Shown: piece after piece, positions 15,937 through 22,654 of the stretch | Layout: every line of letters starts with the position of its first letter | How positions within the stretch are numbered: the first letter of the stretch is position 1 | Virus record (IMG/VR): IMGVR_UViG_3300030060_007261 | Span: 1 to 27,503 of that record | Source: a virus | Direction: 5' to 3' (one strand) | DNA: 27,503 bases | The notes under the pieces: generated by a model | Told to the model about the DNA's origin: nothing | Databases searched by the model: none | The model's input: the letters and a program-made list of their open reading frames with translations, nothing else | Position numbers and translations under genes: made by a program

Positions 15937-18561
15937 TTACATGTTTTGGCCACCCTGTAGTTTTGTCAAAAGTGTTGCTAAACCGCCTTCTTCTTGCTTT
16001 GGTGACATCATAGCTTGTGGTGCTTGAGGTTCCATATTTTGCGGTTGTTCTTCAGGTATAGGCATCGGATTGTTATTATTACTAGGCATCATCATTGGTT
16101 TCTTGTCTTGTGCGCCAATTAGATTTAATCCTGCTGGCCCAAACATATTACCTTTAGATGTAAGTTGTTCTACTTTTGTTTTTTTCTTTGCAAAGTCTTT
16201 TGGTGGAAGATTTTGTTTTCTTTGCGAAATCATCTCACTTTGCTGAGTTGCTTGCATTTGAGTTCTTTTATCTTTTCTATCTTCTTTTGACGTTTCTCTT
16301 TTCTTAAGATTCTTTGAGTCTGCGTTTCTAAGCTGCATATCATACTCAAACTTCAACTTCATCATTTCTGCTTCTTTTTGCGCTTCTGCCTCCATTTTTT
16401 GCATATCAAGTTGCGCTTTTAATTGTAAAAGCTCCGCTTCACCTTTAGTTTTGATTTGTTCCTCCTGCATTCTACCTTGTGAAGCAGCTTGCGCTGACTG
16501 TTGATTAGCTTTAGCTTGCATCTGAATATTCATTTGCTGTTTCTTCATATCAGCTTTTTCTTTTCTACTTTTCCTAATTTTTAACAATTGGTTTGCTAAA
16601 GAGAAGTTTTTCACCTCTCTAACATCTATTGCGTCAGAAAAATCTATCATTTTTGCGGCTATAGCTTGTTGTAAGTTGTTTTCAAGAACTTGCTTTTCTT
16701 CTTCATCTGGCTCTAATTCTATATATATACCAAAGTCATGAAGATGCATGTTTTCCATTTCCGCTATAAGTTCCATATTATTTTTACCAATCATTCGTGT
16801 AAAGTCTTCAACAAAATCTGAATACATGAGTATATCGCTAATTCTACAAGACATTGCTTCACACAATCTTTTTGTTAAAGACACACCTGAATATAATACA
16901 TGTCTTGTGGCAGTGTTGGAATTTAGTGCAGCTAGTTTTTGTATACCAACCAATGCATTTTTATCAGGCATACTGCCATCTCTTGCCTCATTAATACCAG
17001 TTACAGAACGTATCATGTTTAATTGATAATTATACATAGTTATTAAGCTGTTGATTTTTGCATTAGAACCACTGCTTGTTAATTCTTGTATAGGGACTCT
17101 AGCGTTATTAAATTCACCATCTTCAGTATAGCTTCTACCTATAACAGAACCTGTTTGGAAATACATAGATAAAGCTTCTGATGGATTATATGAAGCTCCA
17201 TTACCTAAATCTACACTATTCAAACCATCTGCATCTATAAATACACCATCTGGTATCATTTTAGACACTACTTGTTGTAATTTTAAATGGACAAGCTGTA
17301 TTTGGTCTGCAAAAGGTATCATTCTTTTTACTAAAGAATCAATATGTCCCTTATCCATTTTGATTGCATTGACTAAGTATGGTGGTATCGTTTGTTGAAA
17401 AGCTGATTTTGGTCGAACCATGTTTGACATTAACTGCCATTTTAGTATTCGGTTTGTTCCTAAAACCATAACACCTTCGTACCAAACATCTATTCTTCTT
17501 GCTACTCTATCAAATCTTGCCTGAGCTGTTGCTGGTGGATTAAAATCAGCATCTTTTTTTAGTGCTTTTTCACCACCATTCATGGTCTTTTTAACTTTAT
17601 AAATAATTTCTTTATCAGTTTTGTAACAAAAATAAAGCAACGATACGTTTGATTTGTCCAAACCACTATTGGTCTGTAGGTTTATTGTGCTTCTATAACC
17701 ATCATGTCTTCCAGCAATTTTAGATATTTCTTCTATTTCTTCTTGTGTAAGATTTGGATTTATTTTTTTTATTTCATTTATGTGCACAGATTTAACCTCT
17801 CCAAAGTAATAGCAATCTCTAAAGTTTGGGTCTTCTGTTTGCGAGTATACAAGATTTATAGGGTCTACATATTCTATTTTTACACCATCATGAACATCAA
17901 AAGAATGTTTTACCGCTGAAATACCTAACACAACATTATCTTCGTCAACCCTTCTTTTAATCTCATCGTAGTTGTTTAGTTCTAATAAGGTGTTTATTGC
18001 TGTTTCTTGCGCTATTTCAACACCTTGCTTAAACCTTAGCTTCATGTATAGGTTTAATTCTTCATCTGACTGTGGAAGCATTTCTTCATCAAAGTTAAAT
18101 GCATTCACCCCAGTTTTTTCTTTTAGCATATTAAGCATTGGTGCTGCAAGCATATCTGCCCTTACTTCTTGCTTGAAGTTTTGCCTTACAACACTAGAAA
18201 GTTCGTCAATTGCTTCTACATCTACTTTTAAAAGTCTATTAGAAATACCGTTTACAACTATGTCAACGAATTTTGGTATGATAGGGACTGGTGTCCAGTC
18301 AAGATTAAGGTATGACAAATCACCATTAATAGCTAGTTCGTTTTTATACTTTTCTATTGGTTGTTTTCCACGTGCATACAATCTCCTTTTTAGATATTCG
18401 GAACGAACCTCTCCATAAGACGAACTACCATAGTCATTTGAGAACCATTCTGACTCAATTGCTTGGCCTACTCTTAGTCCGTACTCTAAAGATGCTTTTT
18501 GCTCATCAGGAGCGAATTGATTTGGGAAACCACCACCTCCACTATATTTGTTTTTATTCAT
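15937..18561 (-). CDS. Portal protein, crAss-like, 874 aa
   Basis: A complete frame from ATG (18561) to TAA, 5 bases after terminase. The N-terminal region (FAPDEQKASLEYGLRVGQAI, RRLYARGKQPIEKYKNEL, then LNLDWTPVPIIPKFVDIVVN at residues 86-105) is the signature I associate with crAss-like portals. The central part carries the body (VDPINLVYSQTEDPNF and following). Residues ~665-785 are Gln/Lys/Met/Glu-rich and strongly coiled-coil, fitting a long barrel or internal helical extension. The last ~85 residues are Pro/Met/Gln/Asn-rich and probably disordered. It forms the dodecameric vertex for DNA packaging and ejection. The length is typical of this group and long for portals generally. Confidence 0.9.
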   Translation of the reverse strand: MNKNKYSGGGGFPNQFAPDEQKASLEYGLRVGQAIESEWFSNDYGSSSYGEVRSEYLKRRLYARGKQPIEKYKNELAINGDLSYLNLDWTPVPIIPKFVDIVVNGISNRLLKVDVEAIDELSSVVRQNFKQEVRADMLAAPMLNMLKEKTGVNAFNFDEEMLPQSDEELNLYMKLRFKQGVEIAQETAINTLLELNNYDEIKRRVDEDNVVLGISAVKHSFDVHDGVKIEYVDPINLVYSQTEDPNFRDCYYFGEVKSVHINEIKKINPNLTQEEIEEISKIAGRHDGYRSTINLQTNSGLDKSNVSLLYFCYKTDKEIIYKVKKTMNGGEKALKKDADFNPPATAQARFDRVARRIDVWYEGVMVLGTNRILKWQLMSNMVRPKSAFQQTIPPYLVNAIKMDKGHIDSLVKRMIPFADQIQLVHLKLQQVVSKMIPDGVFIDADGLNSVDLGNGASYNPSEALSMYFQTGSVIGRSYTEDGEFNNARVPIQELTSSGSNAKINSLITMYNYQLNMIRSVTGINEARDGSMPDKNALVGIQKLAALNSNTATRHVLYSGVSLTKRLCEAMSCRISDILMYSDFVEDFTRMIGKNNMELIAEMENMHLHDFGIYIELEPDEEEKQVLENNLQQAIAAKMIDFSDAIDVREVKNFSLANQLLKIRKSRKEKADMKKQQMNIQMQAKANQQSAQAASQGRMQEEQIKTKGEAELLQLKAQLDMQKMEAEAQKEAEMMKLKFEYDMQLRNADSKNLKKRETSKEDRKDKRTQMQATQQSEMISQRKQNLPPKDFAKKKTKVEQLTSKGNMFGPAGLNLIGAQDKKPMMMPSNNNNPMPIPEEQPQNMEPQAPQAMMSPKQEEGGLATLLTKLQGGQNM

Positions 18562-18566
18562 ATAAG

Positions 18567-20789
18567 TTATGATATAATTTTACTAACAAATCCCTTGTTG
18601 CTATACTTTGCAAAGTTAAGATTTATTTGATTATCTTTTTTGTCAACAACTTTTTGTTTAGAAAAGTTAGCCATAATGGCAAATCCTGAACTTACAGTAG
18701 CATCAAACCTAGTTCTGTTATTAATATCGTAGTTTGACCAATCCAAAAGAGTCCTGTTAAAAAACATAGAACCGCAGTTACCAAAATCCATATTTTCTTC
18801 ATCTTTGATGACTCCAATGTGGTTTTGGATATATGCTTCAATATACTCTGCATGCGCTGATATAACTGCTGAAGATGAGGGAATGCCGCCTAACTCTCTT
18901 TCTGCTTTTGATAAAACGTTTTTATGTTTATCTGGTCTATTTAAAGAAAAAGCTCTATATCCTCTTTCTTTTAAATAATATAAAAGCCTAGGTTTATTGT
19001 TTTCAACTAATATTGGCATACCATAATAATGTAAAGCCATTAACACATCTTCATAAAATATTTCTGCTGTTGGAGGTCTAGATATGTATTCTAGAAAAAA
19101 ATAATTTGACGGCGCGTCTTCCAAATGAAACTTAGTCATACCATGCAACGAACCCTTTGACCCACCTCCTTGAACCGTACCTGATATATCATAAGAGTCA
19201 CAACCAAAACTACCTAAGTGTGCATTACCAGGTATTTTTCTTGCGCCCTTATGTATTACGTTGTTCGCTTGATTATTAGAAGGAGTCCAAGAAGTAAAAA
19301 AACGACCATTACTATCAGGAACCCATATAACTTCTGTATCCCTTTGTCCATTCCTCCACGTGAAAGAACCCCTAGTAATACTTGTCTTAATAGCAAAAGA
19401 GTCATTATAATCAATTTGTTCGTATATTTTAGAAAGATTAAATATAGTATTTTTTGATTCATCTCTAAAAGCATGTGACTCTGTCCTTGGGAACTGTCTG
19501 TAAAACTCATTCAAAGCATCTTGGTCGTTTTTCAAACCATCTACTTCATTTTTCCAATGGTCAATTACACCTCCATATATAGCGTCTCCATAAGGGCCAA
19601 ATACTTCTGTTTCAGGATTATCGAAAACTGGCCATCCATACTCGTCTAAGAAACCTTCATAATTCCACTCCATAGGAATGAAAAACGAATACAAACCAGA
19701 ATTAGTTTGCCCATTTTTATTTCTCTTTGTAACATCTGAATCATAGTATAATTTTTTAAAATTATCTCCACCTTTATCTAAAGCGTTTGATGTTGAGCCC
19801 ATCATACATTTACCTATAATTCTACTACCCAACCTCAAAGTAGTTTTTGTAACTCTCCAGTTATTCAAAATGTTATTTGGCTTTTCCCATTTTCCGCTTT
19901 CATCATGAACAAGAAGTTTTAATTTTTCTCCATCATAACTATTGTCTCCTGTATTCTTCCAGTCTATTGTTGTATCCAAACCTGAAAGCTCCTCAACTTT
20001 ATCTGTGCTTGTAATATTTCTTCTTGTAAGTTTTGATGCTGGCACCCTATACGCTAATTCTGATTTTGGCCTATCCATACCGTCTTGTATCGGTTTGAAA
20101 AAAAACGGATAGTTAACTGATATTGGAACAACTTTATCAGTAAACATTTTTTTTGCATCAACCCCTGATTTAGATAATATACCAAATCTAGAATCTGAAT
20201 TTATTGTAGCAAGATTTACAGTTTCACCTGACGCCATAAAAGAAAACCCACTTCTTCTATTTTTAAGATAACACATACCATAACAACGCTGGTCTGCTTT
20301 ACACGCTTCCCAAAAAAAGTAAAATAATCTATTTGACTCTCTAAAATCTGGCTTACCAACATCTATTTTAGACCACTGCAAATACATGTAGTGTGCCCCA
20401 GTAATGTACGTAGGCATTCCTTTATTGTAAAACCAAAAGCCCTCATCTCTTTTTTCAAACTCACTTTCAATATAATCAATGTATTTGTTTTTAAAATCAC
20501 TTGGGTATTCTCTCCAATCAAAAATACTTTTGATGCGATTTAGTTCTTTGGGGTATTCAGCAGCTTGCCATTTATTTTCTTTAAATCTAAAAACTTTTTT
20601 TGGTTTCTTTGGCAAAGCTATTTTTAGGTTTTGTATTTGATATACCTCACCAATCATTCCTGTTTTCGATATCACGACAACATCATGTTCAGAATTATAT
20701 CCATACTTCCAGCTTTTTGACTTATTTAGTTTGTTTATAACTTCTTCGTCAATAGGGTTTACAATGCCATATAGAGTTTGTTGATACAT
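18567..20789 (-). CDS. terL: Terminase large subunit, 740 aa
   Basis: A complete frame from ATG (20789) to TAA, overlapping the preceding gene by one base (TAATG). The N-terminal region (WKYGYNSEHDVVVISKTGMI, TYITGAHYMYLQW, WEACKADQRCYGMCYLKNRR) is crAss-like in style. The ATPase has a deviant Walker A, KNRRSGFS, with Lys at 176, resembling KSARVGYS of phage lambda gpA; a Walker B, LLVHDE (D296, E297); and a coupling motif, GSTSN (331-335). The C-terminal RNase H-like nuclease is marked by GCDSYD (D531, D534), LVENN (E596) and FDAT (D696), which are candidate metal ligands. The protein packages and cuts DNA at the portal, whose gene follows after 5 bases. Confidence 0.93.
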   Translation of the reverse strand: MYQQTLYGIVNPIDEEVINKLNKSKSWKYGYNSEHDVVVISKTGMIGEVYQIQNLKIALPKKPKKVFRFKENKWQAAEYPKELNRIKSIFDWREYPSDFKNKYIDYIESEFEKRDEGFWFYNKGMPTYITGAHYMYLQWSKIDVGKPDFRESNRLFYFFWEACKADQRCYGMCYLKNRRSGFSFMASGETVNLATINSDSRFGILSKSGVDAKKMFTDKVVPISVNYPFFFKPIQDGMDRPKSELAYRVPASKLTRRNITSTDKVEELSGLDTTIDWKNTGDNSYDGEKLKLLVHDESGKWEKPNNILNNWRVTKTTLRLGSRIIGKCMMGSTSNALDKGGDNFKKLYYDSDVTKRNKNGQTNSGLYSFFIPMEWNYEGFLDEYGWPVFDNPETEVFGPYGDAIYGGVIDHWKNEVDGLKNDQDALNEFYRQFPRTESHAFRDESKNTIFNLSKIYEQIDYNDSFAIKTSITRGSFTWRNGQRDTEVIWVPDSNGRFFTSWTPSNNQANNVIHKGARKIPGNAHLGSFGCDSYDISGTVQGGGSKGSLHGMTKFHLEDAPSNYFFLEYISRPPTAEIFYEDVLMALHYYGMPILVENNKPRLLYYLKERGYRAFSLNRPDKHKNVLSKAERELGGIPSSSAVISAHAEYIEAYIQNHIGVIKDEENMDFGNCGSMFFNRTLLDWSNYDINNRTRFDATVSSGFAIMANFSKQKVVDKKDNQINLNFAKYSNKGFVSKIIS

Positions 20790-21067
20790 TATTTAGATTT
20801 TCTTTCTGCAAAACCTGAAAAAGATTTTTGTTTTTCTTCTACTGGCTTACCTTCAATCAATGCTTTTTCTACTTCTATTCTATTCAAAATTTCAAAAGCA
20901 TCAAATATTGCAAGCTTTTTTGTAGCTGCTGCATTTTTCAACCTATCTGCAGCAAGCTCGTCTTCAGGGTCAGGCTTTATTATTTCTTCCTCTGCTACTT
21001 TAATTAATTGTTTGACAGCTTCGTGCCCAGCTTTTATTATTCTTTCTTTTATATCGTTTATACTCAT
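20789..21067 (-). CDS. Small helical protein directly before terL, candidate small terminase, 92 aa
   Basis: A complete frame from ATG (21067) to TAA, with one base shared with the terL start (TAATG), so translation is probably coupled. The protein is almost fully helical and charged, starting MSINDIKERIIKAGHEAVKQ, with a strongly conserved-looking stretch ELAADRLKNAAATKKLAIFD. Direct adjacency to terL and size fit a small terminase subunit. However, I see no clear helix-turn-helix and many small terminases are longer. It could also be another terminase-associated helical protein. Confidence 0.45.
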   Translation of the reverse strand: MSINDIKERIIKAGHEAVKQLIKVAEEEIIKPDPEDELAADRLKNAAATKKLAIFDAFEILNRIEVEKALIEGKPVEEKQKSFSGFAERKSK

Positions 21068-21071
21068 AAAG

Positions 21072-21632
21072 TTAATTTAAAATTGTACATATATCTCTGG
21101 TGCTCATTCTATACATTTTTTCATCATTAATCTCAAACTCGTACTCACTGTCTTTTCTAAAATTTACTTTAGAACCTTTTTTAATACCTATAGACTCCAA
21201 ATTTTTATTAGAGTATGTTACATAGCCTGTGTTTTCTTCTAACCCCTCCTCATGTAAGTACTTGTGTTCCATTTCAGTAGGTTTTACAAAACAATAATCA
21301 TCTACAGAATACCAGTTTTCACCATCGTGATATAAATAAAATTGATATGGGTCTATAATATAAACATCACCTTTGAAGTAATTAGGTGATTTCCTTGGCC
21401 GTCCTTTCATATCATAATAAATACGAAAGACATTGTGGTGAACTATAATCGTGTCACCTTTTTTGATTTCTCCTTTGTAGTATGTTGGGGTTTGTAAAAC
21501 TTCCGCAAACCTATTGACATGCATATGCTCAGCAACACTGCTGTTCACAATCATCTTCTGACCTGCCAATGTGATTTCGTTATTGTAATGATTGCCTTTT
21601 GATTTGATTAGAAAATAAAAAGGGGATTTCAT
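21072..21632 (-). CDS. Tandem GroES-like protein, candidate phage co-chaperonin, 186 aa
   Basis: I chose the ATG at 21632-21630, which overlaps the upstream stop as TGATG; an in-frame TTG at 21635 would add one residue. The sequence reads as two GroES-like barrels. Residues 5-70 have FYFLIKSKGNHYN, a possible mobile loop (GQKMIVNSSVAEHMHVNR), then EVLQTP and IKKGDTIIVHHNVFR. Residues 113-186 have CFVKP, TGYVTYSN, IKKGSKVNFRKDSEYEFEIN and EKMYRMSTRDICTILN, matching the GroES pattern GxVxxV...VGDxVxF...DGEExLxMxESDILAII. The second copy lacks a full mobile loop. T4 gp31 is a known phage co-chaperonin required for capsid folding, so a similar role for the nearby capsid protein is plausible. The fold is a good call; the function is inferred. 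Confidence 0.65.
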   Translation of the reverse strand: MKSPFYFLIKSKGNHYNNEITLAGQKMIVNSSVAEHMHVNRFAEVLQTPTYYKGEIKKGDTIIVHHNVFRIYYDMKGRPRKSPNYFKGDVYIIDPYQFYLYHDGENWYSVDDYCFVKPTEMEHKYLHEEGLEENTGYVTYSNKNLESIGIKKGSKVNFRKDSEYEFEINDEKMYRMSTRDICTILN

Positions 21633-21856
21633 CAAAAATCAATATTAAATTCAATTGATATAGGCATATTTTTATTGAATTCTTTCCATTGAACAACCTC
21701 TCTGTTTCTTTCTATATATATAATATAAGAATCAGATTTAGCTGAGTATTCAATCAAATGAATTGTATATGTGCCGTTTAAAACTTTTTGCCCTACTAAG
21801 TAGTGCATACAACTACCTTTGTAGTCGGCACCTACTGAAATCTTACGAATTAACAT
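21632..21856 (-). CDS. Conserved small protein of unknown function, 74 aa
   Basis: A complete frame from ATG (21856) to TGA. It overlaps the gene upstream by 14 bases and the GroES-like gene downstream by one base (TGATG), so the three are probably translated together. The sequence is compact and mainly beta: MLIRKISVGADYK, CMHYLVGQKVLNGTYTIHLI, SYIIYIERNREVVQWKEFN, PISIEFN. There is no signal peptide or enzyme motif. I have an impression of similar short proteins near terminase genes in other phages of Bacteroidota but cannot assign a role. Confidence 0.65.
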   Translation of the reverse strand: MLIRKISVGADYKGSCMHYLVGQKVLNGTYTIHLIEYSAKSDSYIIYIERNREVVQWKEFNKNMPISIEFNIDF

Positions 21857-22121
21857 TTTCCTCTATTTTTTCTTCTAGAGGAATAATAATGCCTGTTTCT
21901 AAGTTTAAATTACCTTTACCGTGCTTTTCTTCTAACTCTCTCATAATTCCGCTGATTTTGTCCGCAAATTTTCCAATTTCAGTTACAAGTGCAGCCTTAT
22001 GGGCTTCAACAGCTCCAACTTCAATTTGAAGTCTTTGTTGCCCTAGTCTAAGGTTTCTTAATTCTTCTAGTGATTTGTCGTCTACTTTAACGACATTAGG
22101 TTCTACTTTTTTTGTTGCCAT
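21843..22121 (-). CDS. Small coiled-coil protein, 92 aa
   Basis: A complete frame from ATG (22121) to TAA, overlapping the next gene by 14 bases. A Lys/Val-rich start (MATKKVEPNVVKVDD) leads into two amphipathic helices (LEELRNLRLGQQRLQIEVGA and KFADKISGIMRELEEKHG) joined by EAHKAALVTEIG, followed by an acidic tail. This prefoldin-like helical hairpin is seen in small phage accessory proteins. A chaperone or assembly role near the fibre and GroES-like genes is possible but not shown. Its leader is repeated exactly before the gene at 13256. Confidence 0.6.
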   Translation of the reverse strand: MATKKVEPNVVKVDDKSLEELRNLRLGQQRLQIEVGAVEAHKAALVTEIGKFADKISGIMRELEEKHGKGNLNLETGIIIPLEEKIEENVNS

Positions 22122-22139
22122 TTTATTAAAATTAAATTA
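22115..22139 (-). repeat. 25-base repeated translation leader, copy 2
   Basis: Identical to 13250-13274 and at the same position relative to the ATG of a Met-Ala protein. The two encoded proteins are not similar beyond the first residues, so this is not a gene duplication but a repeated 5' leader, or a product of local recombination or convergence. Confidence 0.7.
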
Positions 22140-22147
22140 TTTACTAA

Positions 22148-22159
22148 TATACAAAATTA
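22148..22159 (-). promoter_or_regulatory. TAATTTTG box overlapping TTTTGTATA, upstream of the coiled-coil gene
   Basis: The coding strand reads TAATTTTGTATA, combining a TAnnTTTG box (22159-22152) and the recurrent TTTTGTATA element (22156-22148), 26 bases before the ATG at 22121. It overlaps the stop codon of the preceding gene. No -33 TTTG is seen upstream. It could start the run of small genes leading into terminase. Confidence 0.35.
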
Positions 22160-22651
22160 ATTTAAGGCTAGAGGTTCCTTTGTGTAAGTTCTACCCTTAT
22201 CATTAAATTTTTCAGTCATCCAAAACAATCCATCGCTTTTCCATTGACCGTGCCATCTAGGAGCTCTAACACCCCTTCTGTCAGTATGTTTTGCAAATTC
22301 CCATATCCTATTTGCATTGCCTTTTATTTCATCCAAAGATTTTACATAGTATACATCAAATGGCCCTAGCTTTGTTGCATCTTCCATTAAAGTTGATAAA
22401 TTATCTCCTACATCTCCTGTAATACAAATATCTATGTCTGTAGTTTTCCAACCTTCTAATAAACCACCAACTAAATATAATTGATAACCTGACCAATCTA
22501 ATGCTAATAAATCTTTAATACACTCCTTATACGTTGTGTCTTCAACGCCTTCCATCCAAGGAACAAATCTAAGCGCACCATCTATATATCTTACCTCTCC
22601 GTCAGTGTCTATGTTGTAACTATCTATATCTAAATTTTCAAAATATCCCAT
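22157..22651 (-). CDS. Nucleotidyltransferase-fold-like protein, 164 aa
   Basis: A complete frame from ATG (22651) to TAA, 3 bases after the tail-fibre gene. The central motif LYLVGGLLEGWKTTDIDICI at residues 58-77 is the GG-x(n)-DxD signature of polymerase-beta-like nucleotidyltransferases (GG 62-63, D72, D74). FDVYYV supplies a possible third acidic residue (D99). The flanks are Trp-rich (PWMEGVED, WHGQWKSDGLFWMTEKF) and unlike known antibiotic or tRNA nucleotidyltransferases, and no C-terminal nucleic-acid-binding domain is present. The substrate is unknown. Placement between tail fibre and small assembly genes raises modification of a phage or host molecule, or a purely structural reuse of the fold. 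The fold call is moderately supported; activity is inferred. Confidence 0.6.
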   Translation of the reverse strand: MGYFENLDIDSYNIDTDGEVRYIDGALRFVPWMEGVEDTTYKECIKDLLALDWSGYQLYLVGGLLEGWKTTDIDICITGDVGDNLSTLMEDATKLGPFDVYYVKSLDEIKGNANRIWEFAKHTDRRGVRAPRWHGQWKSDGLFWMTEKFNDKGRTYTKEPLALN

Positions 22652-22654
22652 ATC

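Noticed and set aside
21633-21635. TTG as start of the GroES-like gene
   Set aside because: The next codon is ATG and overlaps the upstream stop as TGATG, a usual coupling arrangement. TTG would add only one residue.
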